Source of the DNA: Buxus sempervirens
Taxonomy: Eukaryota; Streptophyta; Magnoliopsida; Buxales; Buxaceae
NCBI GenBank assembly: GCA_947561395.2
Contig: OX387193.1
Coordinates: 35,724,255-35,788,254, forward strand
Length of the DNA stretch: 64,000 nt
Direction of reading: 5' to 3'
Every line of letters begins with the position of its first letter. Position 1 is the first letter of the stretch. This document shows positions 1-10,183 of this stretch, piece after piece. A program made the translations under genes and the position numbers. Under the pieces are notes generated by a model that saw only the letters and a program-made list of their open reading frames with translations, searched no databases and had not been told where the DNA came from.

Positions 1-143
1 TTTGCCCTAAAATTGCCTTTTGTGCTTATTTGATATTATGGTGTCCATTCACACCTAAATTGAATGGTGGCGACTCTTTGTTTTATTTAATCCCGTGTGA
101 TGATAGAGGAAATCATTAGATCGATTTTTTCCCATGTCTCACA
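1..143 (+). repeat. 3' end of the 5' LTR of element 1
   Basis: All 143 bases match 10038-10180 by eye, and the segment ends in CA. The rest of this LTR (about 1.6 kb, by comparison with the 3' copy) lies left of the window. Confidence 0.93.
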
Positions 144-145
144 AC

Positions 146-165
146 TGGCGACTCTGCTGGGGACT
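146..165 (+). promoter_or_regulatory. Primer-binding site of element 1
   Basis: Two bases after the LTR end comes TGGCGACTCTGCTGGGGACT. It begins with TGG, the complement of a tRNA CCA tail, and its complement would end GTCGCCA. A tRNA-Arg primer, as reported for Ogre elements, is my guess; aligning it to plant tRNA 3' ends would settle it. Confidence 0.75.
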
Positions 166-1640
166 TGTGGATTTGAGCCTTTTGGTGTTTGTTCATGTTT
201 TTGATTTTTTGATTTGCTTGCTATTTTGTGTTCTTAAGCATGTTGAGTATATTTTAAATCTGAATTATTGCTTAAGAATTCATGGGGGTAAAAACATGCT
301 TAATTTTGATTTATAGGATTGTTTCTACAAACATGCGTAGGGGAGGTCCGTTTTGCTGAACCATGCTTATTTCTTGCTATATTTTTAGGATAGCATGTTT
401 TAATTTTCAGCATGATTTCCATGATGATTTTGGGGTGTATAACATGATCATATGTTTGCATGATAGATGATTTTTTTTATGAGCATGTTTTGGGTGCTAT
501 AGGATTGCCTTATTTACTTGTTTATTTTAAATATGCTTTCCTATTATGCCTTGGTTTGTTTATGCATGGCTGCGAAAAGAGTGGCAAGGGTTTGGGACGT
601 TGTGAATGTGACGTATTTTTACAATGCACTGTGCACCTTTTATTTTTACACAGCCTACCCTTAACCTATAGGAAGTTGAACCCGAATGTGTGTAGCTTGG
701 CGCAACGAGGTCGATACTTCGGAAAGCGAAAGTGAAAACATTCACCTTAGAACTTTGAGCTAATGATGTGATGATAATGTGGATCTGGGATTCTGGTCAT
801 CACTAGGCTTGAGTGCTAAGTTGCCATTAAGCCAAAACCCAAAACCCCTACGCTTGAAGGTGGAGTTACACGTTTTTGGCTAAAGTATACAATTACGTGG
901 GGATATGGGTTTGTATGATTGTGGGAAGGCCGTGTGCATGGCTTACAAACCAGGGCATAATGCGGATGCCATATTGAAGGTAAACAAGGTAACAAGGTAA
1001 TCCTATTGCTTTGCATTATTATCATGTCATAGGGGTGTCATGGTGCCCATTGGTTGGGGACAAAATTGGTCCCAAATATGTTTGTTCTTAAGCATGGTGT
1101 AGCCCATAGGAAGAGTCTCTAACTCTGTTTAAAATCAATCCTACCCTATGTACACACAAGAGGCAACAAAAGGGTACCGAATTCTTGAGTATGGTGTCAA
1201 TTTGGAGCGTACATGTGCCTTCCTAAACATGTGTTCTAGCAAAAAGGTCAAGGTCCACTTTGGGACATTGTAGAAGCTTTGCAATGGGTGAACCGTACGT
1301 TTGGATGAACAATGAAAGTGATCAGACCATGTAAAAACTGGAAAAACATAACAGGGTTCCGTAAAACCGCATTTAGTACACGGGCTGAGCTTGCCCGTAT
1401 TAATTATACGGGCTAGGCTTGCCCGTGTTTTCCATATGGTCACGGCTTGCTCGTAATTTGAATACGGGCAAGGCCGGACCGTGGTGAATATACGGTTTTC
1501 TCGGAATATTCAACTTTAATCGGTTTTTCCCACTAAAATCTTCCTTTAACCTTTAAGTAATAATAAAGGGAAACAAGTTTGAATAAAATGCTTCAAAAAA
1601 AAAAAAACAAAATAATTGAAAAAAAAAATGTGAGAGAAAG
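166..1640 (+). other. Upstream leader of element 1, non-coding
   Basis: About 1.5 kb between the PBS and the hairpin array. Small ORFs here are short, with no recognisable domain and no repeat-wide conservation. Two adjacent stem-loops with identical arms, ACGGGC/GCCCGT, sit at 1380-1398 and 1408-1426, and a less perfect related one follows to about 1487. Their ACGG/CCGT arms resemble the hairpins in this element's own LTR at 8517-8564. Confidence 0.6.
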
Positions 1641-1644
1641 GTTC

Positions 1645-3243
1645 CTTGGGCTTCTGAAAGCCTTTGAATTTCAGACTTTTTCAAAACTCTTGGGCTTCTG
1701 AAAGCCTTTGAATTTCAGACTTTTTCTCAAAAACTCTTTGGGCCTCTGAAAGCCTTTGAATTTCAGACTTTTTCTAAAAAAAAAATCCTTTGGGCCTCTG
1801 AAAGCCTTTGAATTTCAGACTTTTTCTCAAAAAAAAAAAATCCTTTGGGCCTCTGAAAGCCTTTGAATTTCAGACTTTTTCTCAAAAACTCTTTGGGCCT
1901 CTGAAAGCCTTTGAATTCCAGACTTTTTATCAAAACTTCTTGGGCCTCTGAAAGCCTTTGAATTTCAGATCCTTTTTCCTTTTCGGGACCTGTTGGAAGC
2001 CCTAGAATATTCCAACAAACCTTTTTGGGCCGTCTATAAGCCTCTGAATTATAGACACATATCTTTTTGGGCCGTCTAAAAGCCTCTGAATTTTAGACAA
2101 CCTTTTCTTTGGGCCGTCTATAAGCCTCTGAATTATAGACACATATCTTTTTGGGCCGTCTAAAAGCCTCTGAATTTTAGACAACCTTTTCTTTGGGCCG
2201 TCTATAAGCCTCTGAATTATAGACACATATCTTTTTGGGCCGTCTAAAAGCCTCTGAATTTTAGACAAACCTTTTCTTTGGGCCGTCTAAAAGCCTCTGA
2301 ATTTTAGACAAATCATTTCTTTGGGCCGTCTAAAAGCCTCTGAATTTTAGACAATCATTTTTTTGGGCCGTCTATAAGCCTCTGAATTATAGACACATAT
2401 TCTTTGGGCCGTCTAAAAGCCTCTGAATTTTAGACAATCATTTCTTTTGGGCTGTCTAAAAGCCTCTGAATTTTAGACAATCATTTCTTTGGGCCGTCTA
2501 TAAGCCTCTGAATTATAGACACATATCCTTTTTGGGCCGTCTAAAAGCCTCTGAATTTTAGACACAACCTTTTTGGGCCATCTAAAAGCCTCTGAATTTT
2601 AGACAAATCCTTTTTGGGCCGTCTAAAAGCCTCTGAATTTTAGACAAATCATTTCTTTGGGCCGTCTAAAAGCCTCTGAATTTTAGACAAATCATTTTTG
2701 GGCCGTCTATAAGCCTCTGAATTATAGACACATCCTCTTTGGGCCGTCTAAAAGCCTCTGAATTTTAGACAAATCATTTCTTTGGGCCGTCTAAAAGCCT
2801 CTGAATTTTAGACAATCATTTCTTTGGGCCGTCTATAAGCCTCTGAATTATAGACACATATCCTTTGGGCCTCTGAAAGCCTTTGAATTTCAGACCTTTT
2901 TTCAAAAATATCCTTGGGCCTCTGAAAGCCTTTGAATTTCAGACTTTTTTCAAAAATTTCTTTGGACCTCTGAAAGCCTTTGAATTTCAGACTTTTATCA
3001 AAAATCCTCGGGCCTCTGAAAGCCTTTGAATTTCAGACCTTTTCTCAAAATATGCCTGGGCCTCTGAAAGCCTTTGAATTTCAGACCTTTTTCAAAAATA
3101 TCCCTGGGCCTCTGAAAGCCTTTGAATTTCAGACCTTTATTAAAAAAAAAAAAAAAAACCCCCAGGCCTCTGAAAGCCTTTGAATTTCAGATCTTTCTCT
3201 CTTTTGTGGGACCTGTTGGAAGCCCTAGAATATTCCAACAATT
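1645..3243 (+). repeat. Tandem hairpin minisatellite, 36 stem-loop units with covarying arms
   Basis: Units of about 42-50 bp, usually starting GGGCC, each hold a short inverted repeat around a conserved loop GCCTYTGAA. A-type arms are TCTGAAA/TTTCAGA. B-type arms are GTCTAAAA/TTTTAGAC or GTCTATAA/TTATAGAC. T-type arms are TGTTGGAA/TTCCAACA. The order is 7 A (to about 1975), 1 T (1986-2018), 20 B (2027-2862; 7 with TATAA and 13 with AAAA arms), 7 A (2867-3205), 1 T (3207-3241). When one arm differs between classes, the other differs to match. Two units carry a mismatch (near 1919 and 2580). The array lies in the leader upstream of gag. ORFs that cross it are by-products of the repeat length. 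Confidence 0.95.
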
Positions 3244-3335
3244 CAAAAAAAAAAAAGCAAATAAATAAAAAAAAATCCAAACTCGTGTTCACCCAGCTTG
3301 CACATAGGCATTCCTAGGCATGTGAATGAGATTAA

Positions 3336-5123
3336 ATGGGCACTGATATTTTTCCTTTATTGTTTTGCCAGGTACCAAGTACACTTGCAACCATAGCTCC
3401 TGTAACCAGATCAAGAGCTCGCGCCATGAATCCCATTGAGAATGAAGCTAATACTCCTCACCCAGATATGGTCCTGCTTCAGGAGCAAGTGGCAGGACTA
3501 GCCCAAATGCTAGAGAACATACTATCAGTGCAAGCCCAACAAGTTCAAGCCCAGAACCAAGCATCCACTTCCAACCAAGCACCTCCACCTCCAATCAATA
3601 TCCCACCTCCGGTTCAACCCATTCCTGAACCCATTTCTGAACCTACCCCTGAACCTATACTGATCAGGGAGGAGATGGTTGAGTCTGAGAAAGAGAATGA
3701 AAAAGAAAATATGAGGGATGAAATAGAAAGAAAATTCATGCACAGGCTGGAGATGATCCAGGATGAAATGAGGGAAGTGAAAGGGATACGTAACTTTGGG
3801 GGCACCAATTTTGAAGATCTGTGCCTATACCCCGATGTATGTCTACCGGCCAAGTTTAAATGCCCAGATTTTGATAAATATGATGGCACTGGCTGCCCAA
3901 TGAGCCATTTGAAGTTATACTGCGGGGCTTTATGCCAGTTTGGCCGGGATGACGGCATACTAATTCAGCTCTTCCAGAGGAGTTTAACTGGAGCTGCTTT
4001 GAGGTGGTTTGCCACTTTGGATCATGGGAAAATAAGAAGGTGGAAGGATTTAGCAGATTCCTTTTTGGCACAATACAGGTTCAACTCTGAGATTATACCA
4101 GATAGGTATGACATAATGAGGATGACAAAGAGAAATGATGAGACCATAAGGCAATATGCTAAAAGGTGGAGGGAGTTGGCTGCACAAGTTAAGCCACCCG
4201 TGGGAGAACCAGAAATGATCTCAACTTTCATCATGACATTAGGGCAACCATTTTACAGTCACTTGGTGGGTCAAACTACCACCAACTTTGCTGCCCTAGT
4301 GCAAGTGGCAGACAGAATTGAAGATGGGATCAAGTCTGGGAAAATAGCTGATTACTCTGCAGTGTTGAACCAGGAAGCTTCCACCACTTTCTCTACACTG
4401 AAAAAGGAGAATGGTAATGAAAGAATAATGAATGAAGAAAGGAGAGAAGCAAAAGTGAATATGGTACAACTTCCCAGGGAACCCTTTCAAATCAATGTCC
4501 ATCCACCTCCTATCAAGCCAACCCATCAAGTTCCTTTGCTGCCTATTCAAATTAATGTCCCTTCTGCACAGCCTGTGAAGAAGGAAACAGAAGTAAGGAA
4601 GAGAAGGGAATTTTCTAAATTGCCTATGAGACCATCTGAGCTTTTGCCTACTTTACTTCAAAAGGGTTATGTGACTTTGAGGTTGCCAAATCCTCATGCA
4701 AGTAAGGGGAAGGGTTATGATTCATCTGCAATCTGTGATTATCATATGAGCACTCCAGGGCATACCACTGATCGCTGCTTGGCCCTAAAGCATGCAATTC
4801 AGGATTTACTGGATAATAACTCCTTATCATTCAATTCAGTTACACCTATCCCACCTACCGATAACAATGGGGCAGGCAACTCAAATGCAATAGGGGCAAT
4901 TTTCTCTGGAGAAAGAAGATTTGACCCTTCTCAGCTTATCGCTCCTATTGGTCCAACAGTCAGGGTTTATCTTGAAAGAAATGCTCCTGGTTATGAGCAG
5001 GAAGGCTTGCCTTACTCAGCAGGAGAAAGAAATTATCTGAAAAAGGGAGAAAAGTCAACTTTTGCCTTTGAGAACAGGGGCAGTTTTCGAACTCCCATGT
5101 TCTCTGAAAAGAAACCTGCATAA
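3336..5123 (+). CDS. gag: Gag polyprotein of element 1, intact
   Basis: A 595-codon ORF for the structural protein that would form the virus-like particle. The N-terminal third is proline- and glutamine-rich with an acidic, charged stretch at about residues 120-150. A retrotransposon Gag core follows at about residues 165-345, with the landmarks FDKYDGTGCP, FQRSLTGAALRWF and RFNSEIIPDR. Near residues 468-482 is a histidine-containing zinc-knuckle variant, CDYHMSTPGHTTDRC (CX2HX5HX4C), as in Tat/Athila-type Gag. The ORF stops before any protease. The first ATG is at 3336; a second in-frame ATG at 3426 (start MNPIENE) aligns better with the start of the element 2 Gag. A pyrimidine-rich run ending CAG at 3371 looks like a splice acceptor, so part of the leader could be an intron; this is speculative. 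Confidence 0.88.
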   Translation: MGTDIFPLLFCQVPSTLATIAPVTRSRARAMNPIENEANTPHPDMVLLQEQVAGLAQMLENILSVQAQQVQAQNQASTSNQAPPPPINIPPPVQPIPEPISEPTPEPILIREEMVESEKENEKENMRDEIERKFMHRLEMIQDEMREVKGIRNFGGTNFEDLCLYPDVCLPAKFKCPDFDKYDGTGCPMSHLKLYCGALCQFGRDDGILIQLFQRSLTGAALRWFATLDHGKIRRWKDLADSFLAQYRFNSEIIPDRYDIMRMTKRNDETIRQYAKRWRELAAQVKPPVGEPEMISTFIMTLGQPFYSHLVGQTTTNFAALVQVADRIEDGIKSGKIADYSAVLNQEASTTFSTLKKENGNERIMNEERREAKVNMVQLPREPFQINVHPPPIKPTHQVPLLPIQINVPSAQPVKKETEVRKRREFSKLPMRPSELLPTLLQKGYVTLRLPNPHASKGKGYDSSAICDYHMSTPGHTTDRCLALKHAIQDLLDNNSLSFNSVTPIPPTDNNGAGNSNAIGAIFSGERRFDPSQLIAPIGPTVRVYLERNAPGYEQEGLPYSAGERNYLKKGEKSTFAFENRGSFRTPMFSEKKPA

Positions 5124-7840
5124 GAAGAATGCACATTTCCTGAGAATCCTAAAGAGCCTTGTTCTCAGGAAGTGATTTCAATAAAGGCTCTTCAAAAAAA
5201 AAAAAAAAAGATTTTCCCCTTTAACATTTTTCTAGAAAAAAAAAAGTTTTCATCAAGGTCCTTTTACTTATAAATCATATCTCTTATTGAATTTCATTGA
5301 GTTGAATATGACTTTGACATTGGGCTCAATTTTGAGACCAAAATCAAAGAAAAAGACATTTTATATGAAAATTCAAATCTTTTTAAGTGTCATGAGAAGA
5401 ATATTTTGCAAAATTATGAAGTGACCAATTTTATGGCCTTTGGAACCAAAGATGACCCACAGTCTTCAACAGAAAAGATAGAAGAAGATTTGAAGTTTCT
5501 TCATTAGAATACAGAAAAAATCGCACCACTTGCTGATTCGTTCAAAGGGAAGTTGATAATATTGTTTGAAGAAAATTTAGGGCTTTGCACTTGAAAATAT
5601 GGGAGAAGATTTGACATTTTCGTTGGAAATAGAATTGGGCATCATTTGATGGAAAGAATCCAAATTCAAAAGATTGATCAAAAGGTGAAGAACTTGTTTA
5701 TAACAGAAGTTCTATTTAAAGAGGCTTTCATGTTGGCAGAAGGTGATTAAGAAGAAAAAAAAAAGAGAAAAAAAAATCCTGAGCCAGTCATGTAATGCAA
5801 CTTTACCAAGTCTGATAATTCAATTTTTTCTTAAAATGATAAGAGGCCTTTCTTTCTTATATCCCGAAAATTTTTGAAATCCCTAGTTAAACCCTTTGAG
5901 CTTGATACATTTTTTTCCAAGTAACCTAAACTGAGAATTGTAACCCCACACTGGGGCAAATTTATTAAGGCATAAAAAAAATGAAGGGACGATTATTGAA
6001 GTTCAAAAGGGATTTTGAATATGTTTTCAGAAAATGGGGCAAAGAAAAAAAAGAAATGAAGAAAAAGAAAGAAAAAAAAGGAAGAAAAAGAAAGAAAAAA
6101 AAGGAAGAAAAAAAATAATCAAATGCTATTTGGAGAATGTCTTCAAAATTGTGAAAAAAAGAATGGAAAAAAGAAGTTCAATATTGGAAAATAAGTTTCA
6201 AATGAAGAAATTAAGTTGAGGGAAGAACTTCATTACTGGGGCAATTTTGTATTCATTCCAAGGGAAGAAATGCCTTAAAAATTACAATTTCAGTTAACCC
6301 ATTTAATCATATGGTATTTGAGCCTTTTATTCCTTTTCTTTCTAAACAAACACCATGCCTTCATTTCGTCCCATTCATAAGTCCTCTTTGATTAAGAAAT
6401 TTTGAATTAAGGTAGCTTTGACTACATAGTTGCTGGTGATGAAGGATTAAAAAAAAAAAGAAAAAAAAGAAAAAAAGAAAAAAAATGGAGAAAATGTAGT
6501 GAAATCCGGAAGGGCGCTACATGGCAAATAATCAGCTATCTACAAGAAGGAAATCGTCAGAGAGGAAAGTCTAGAATTGGCATAGATCCAGGTGAAGTCC
6601 TCATGTTGGTGGTTATTTTGAGATATAGTCACTCTTCAAGTGATTGAGGAAAATTCTCTTTTCAAGACTGAAGCAACATAATCAGAACTATGATATGAAT
6701 CATCTGTGAACAAGTTGATGGCCATCAAAATTGCCATTAGGAAATTATTGCTGAAGTTGAAGTCATAAATTCTCATATCATGGATACAATGGAAAAACAA
6801 TTGCTCTTCAATTGAATGAATGAAAATTTCCTTCTAGACTCGGGCAAAATAGTCAGATTGAAAGAATCGTCATATCTGCAGCATCAATTGACAGACCGAT
6901 GGTCATGGGAATGATTCTAAAGGTTTCGAAGGCTTATTTTGGTCATTCTTCATTTTTTGAAATAATCTTCTCATTATTCAACTTGATTTTAATTCTTTTG
7001 GACTATATGTTAATAAGTGATTGGATCAATTTTTCAAAAAAATATAAAAACACAAAAAAACAAAAACTATATTTTTGGCCTATGATGAGCATCTGTCTTT
7101 TCATAAAACATTCGTTTTGCAAGCATTAGAAAATTCTGAGGCCACTAGTATAAAACATATTTTCTTATGTTTGCATTTGCATTCTTCTATTAGGGTTTCT
7201 TTTTGGCAAAGGTAGAAAAAAAAAGAAAAAGAAAAGAAAAAAAAAAGAAGATAAAAAAGAAAAAAAAGAGGATCATCTCTACTGAGGGGCAAATACTTCT
7301 TCAAACAATCAAAACCGGGGCATGCTCAGTGTTTTTCCTTCTGAGTTTTCATTGGAATGAATTCCAACATCTGGAAGAAGCAATCAAGCTTTAGTCTTCG
7401 AATTTGAAAGAAAAAAAGAAGCTTCGAAGCAATGGCATGTGTTCTTCATTAAACAAGGGTTCCCAATTCTTCAATCATGAAGAAGGATTTTACTAGGGCA
7501 GCAAGAAGGCATGAAAGACAGATCGTGGGTTGTAAAGGCATGAGGTTAGATCAATAGATCATGATCCATCAATCAAGATGGGGGCATTCACTTGGGCAAT
7601 TAAAAAGCATGAAGACAGGTTATGGGCAGTAAGGGCACATACATCGTTATTGAGAGAGAAAGAAGATAAAGAAGCAAAAGCAAGTTACAGAATATTCAAG
7701 CACAGGTTCGGGCATCAAATGACACCCAGGTATATCAAATAAGAAAATCAATCAAGAAAATTCAAAAAGTGAAAAACATCAAAATCAATTGAGTTTGCAG
7801 TGGTCAATTTTAAATCCACATTCTTTTCAAAATTTGCTTG
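5124..7840 (+). other. Non-coding internal region downstream of gag
   Basis: A-rich DNA with several GAAAAA-type runs (6030-6110, 6450-6485, 7215-7270) and no protease, reverse transcriptase or integrase motif in any frame. Phrases such as a TTTGAGCCTT line and a TTTCGTCC line near 6317-6370 recur in the matching part of element 2 (13650-13900), so the two elements share this region by descent. Small ORFs here are lysine-rich products of the A-runs. Confidence 0.7.
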
Positions 7841-8213
7841 TCTCAGATTTCTTTTCATAGCCACGAGAGCTCCAAGAAATCTGAGATAAGGAAGAGACGC
7901 CACCCCATCAGACTTCAAGCAGGGGTTTCATTGGCTATCTTCGAATCCATGTTTTTATCATTTCTTTGTTTGACCAAAGCAAGTTCAATTCCTGAGATGT
8001 TTTTCAAATGTGTAATTTTGAGTTGTGCCTATTCATTGTGCTACACCTGCAGGCCACCCAGAAAAATTGTTTTTTTTATTATTTTCTCCACTTTTTTCAG
8101 GAGATTAATGTCCATATTAGTTGTAAGTTGCAAGGATTGCCACTTTACCCACTTTTGTTTAAAATTTTTTTTGTCTCAAATCTCACTTCATAGCCCACAA
8201 GTGCTCAGTGAGA
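7841..8213 (+). repeat. Two related stem-loops near the 3' end of element 1
   Basis: The first (7841-7886) has a perfect 13-bp stem, TCTCAGATTTCTT/AAGAAATCTGAGA. The second (8181-8213) has a 7-bp stem, TCTCACT/AGTGAGA. Their loops are alike (both contain TCATAGCC and end in a CTC), although the stem sequences differ. An ORF at 7838-8302 crosses both but has no recognisable domain. Confidence 0.8.
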
Positions 8214-8360
8214 GGAGAGAGGAAGATTTGGCCCTTAAGCTGAGGGATTTCTTAGCAAATCTTCCACAATCAATTCTTTTTTTTCAAAAATCATCCCTTT
8301 AATCCTTGCAAAGTGCAATTGATTAGACAAAAATCTCAGAAAGTGCAATTGGTGGGTCTT

Positions 8361-8410
8361 TTTGCTCTCTGCTTGTAATTGGTTCCAATTACCAGCAAAG
8401 AGGGGGCAGC
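8361..8410 (+). promoter_or_regulatory. Polypurine tract of element 1 inside a hairpin
   Basis: CAAAGAGGGGGCAGC directly precedes the 3' LTR (TGTAGACACC at 8411) and would prime plus-strand DNA. Just upstream, GTAATTGG/CCAATTAC (8375-8392) makes a perfect stem with a 2-base loop. It extends through GCT/AGC toward CTCT/AGAG, so the 3' arm reaches into the purine tract. Confidence 0.8.
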
Positions 8411-8516
8411 TGTAGACACCCCAAATTGCAATAAAAACAGGCCAAAAAAGCATAAAAATTGAATAAACAGGCTTTGCCCGTATTTCCTTCACGGGCCCAT
8501 CGCGCCCGCAAATTAT

Positions 8517-8564
8517 CTACGGACAGGCGCGTCTGTAGTAGCTATACGGTCCCTATTGGACCGT
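8517..8564 (+). repeat. Paired hairpins in the U3 part of the element 1 LTR
   Basis: CTACGGAC/GTCTGTAG (8517-8538, one G-T pair) and TACGGTCC/GGACCGTA (8545-8564, perfect). They lie about 215 bp upstream of the TATA box, further than in the other LTRs of this window. Confidence 0.8.
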
Positions 8565-8780
8565 AGTGTATTTACAGGCATTAAAGACACGTGCGAGTTT
8601 TGTCCTTCTCTCGATTTCCGAGCTTTATTTGAAGTCCAATATATCTTTAAACGAGCGAATTATGTCTTTTATTCGCTCAAGTCACCTTGGTTGGCTATGG
8701 ATGTGCATTATCTCTGTATTTCACTCTATCTTAAAGACCAGGCTATATCCTTCTGGACCAACCATGCCCCTGGGTGTGTC

Positions 8781-8788
8781 TATAAATA
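8781..8788 (+). promoter_or_regulatory. TATA box of the element 1 LTR
   Basis: TATAAATA followed by AGAGGCTC, within a U3-like region 370 bp after the LTR start. Transcription would start about 30 bp downstream. Confidence 0.7.
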
Positions 8789-8959
8789 GAGGCTCATTCC
8801 TCTAGCTAAAGGCCACGAAATTTTGAAGTCAAAGAAGTACAAGGAACTCCAAGAGAAGAACTCCTGCTGCTCTGCCTGCTCAATCCAGGTAAGTCCCCTA
8901 TCCCTTTTTATTTTCTGTCTTCAATTCTAGAAGTAATAGGATCATCTCTATTGCTGTAG

Positions 8960-9245
8960 AATAAGGCCATATTTATTTTGTATCCCTAAACTTGTCTCCA
9001 AGTACCTCAAGGATCTCTCTAGCTGTAAAACATGAAGAGAGAACTAGGGGAAAAGAGAACAGGTGGATCCCTAGAATAGAACCCCATATCTGTTTTTTTC
9101 CTTTTTTCTAAAATAAAGCCTGTGATTGTGTTTGTGTACCCAAACCTATCTCTAAGTACCTCAAGAGTCTCTCTAGCCGTAAAACGTGAAGAGAGAACTA
9201 GGGGAAAGGGGAACAGGTGGATCCGTAGGGTAGACCCCCATGTGC
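8960..9245 (+). repeat. Tandem duplication inside the element 1 LTR
   Basis: Two diverged copies of a roughly 150-bp unit. Each carries an AAGTACCTCAAG line, then GAAGAGAGAACTAGGGGAAA and AACAGGTGGATCC. Copy 1 runs from about 8975 to 9105 and copy 2 from about 9125 to 9245. Confidence 0.8.
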
Positions 9246-10183
9246 TCTAATTTGTGAGATGTGGCTGTTTTGAATATCCTGATCATGTTTAATTGTTTTT
9301 ATGATGAATCTGAATGAATAACATGAATCTATGATGTTTATAGCATGAGATCCCCTATTTTTGCCAAAATTTGGATTTTTGCCACTTTTGCACCTACAGC
9401 ACTGTTTTCGTGATTTTTGTGATTTTAGGCTAGGATCTTGGATTTATCATGATCAATATGGTAGATCTGAATCCAGAAGCCTGAAAGTAAATTCTAGGGT
9501 TTCATGATGTGGTTTTTAAATTATTTTTCATTATTGAGAGAAGACCCTACGGTCTCAGTTCTCCCCTTTTGATGTTCTTCATCAACGTGGGTATTTTTGG
9601 CTTTGATTTTCGGATCTAATGTGAAATTTGGGCTCTACCTATGTACTGGACTATTCAAGTTAAATTTTGAAATATTTTATAAAAATCATATTTTTCTAGA
9701 TTTCTAGAATTTGACTTGAAGCCAGATTTTTGGATTTTTCACTTTAAATTGATTTTATTTGATTTTATCTCAATTTTGTTTTGATCATGAAACCCTAGGA
9801 ATGGTATGATCATGTTTGATAGTTCTGGATCAATCAGACTATTCATATGAAAAAACCATACAATTTTGTCCTTTTTTGTGATTTTGTGTGATTTTTATAG
9901 CAAGCTTTTTCCTTTACTTTAAACATGAACAATACCTGGCAACCACCTTGTGTGGATGAATAGGGGTGCCTAACACCTTCCTCTGTTCATAACTTAATCC
10001 CCTTACCCATCTCTGGTTGTTTTTTTAGGAGGGATATTTTGCCCTAAAATTGCCTTTTGTGCTTATTTGATATTATGGTGTCCATTCACACCTAAATTGA
10101 ATGGTGGCGACTCTTTGTTTTATTTAATCCCGTGTGATGATAGAGGAAATCATTAGATCGATTTTTTCCCATGTCTCACACCC

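Larger units (their letters stand above)
1..10180 (+). mobile_element. Gag-only LTR retrotransposon (element 1), 5' end outside window
   Basis: The last 143 bp of a 5' LTR (1-143) recur exactly at 10038-10180, the end of the 3' LTR. A primer-binding site follows the 5' LTR and a polypurine tract precedes the 3' LTR, so LTR, PBS, leader, gag, PPT and LTR are all in the right order. The internal region (144-8410) holds one intact gag ORF and no recognisable protease, reverse transcriptase, RNase H or integrase. This is the layout described for plant terminal-repeat retrotransposons with GAG domain (TR-GAG). The Gag type and the tRNA-like PBS suggest the Tat/Ogre branch of Ty3/gypsy, which is inference. 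Identical LTR ends and an unbroken gag indicate recent insertion. The target-site duplication cannot be checked because the left flank is missing. Confidence 0.88.
8411..10180 (+). repeat. 3' LTR of element 1 (1770 bp)
   Basis: Begins TGTAGACACC after the polypurine tract and ends CTCACA, with the terminal 143 bp repeated at 1-143. It contains hairpins, a TATA box, an internal tandem duplication, and a late segment with GGTGCCTAACACC. Right flank is CCCGG (10181-10185); its left partner would lie outside the window. Confidence 0.93.

Noticed and set aside
2002-2268. Minus-strand ORF with repeated QRLLDGPKR-type peptide
   Set aside because: It is a by-product of the hairpin array, open only because unit lengths happen to be multiples of three for a few units.
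1645-3243. CRISPR-like array of palindromic repeats
   Set aside because: Intervals between stems are themselves repeated, there are no unique spacers or cas genes, and the context is a plant retrotransposon.
7838-8302. 154-codon ORF near the 3' end of element 1
   Set aside because: No domain, low-complexity parts, and it spans stem-loops and non-coding sequence.
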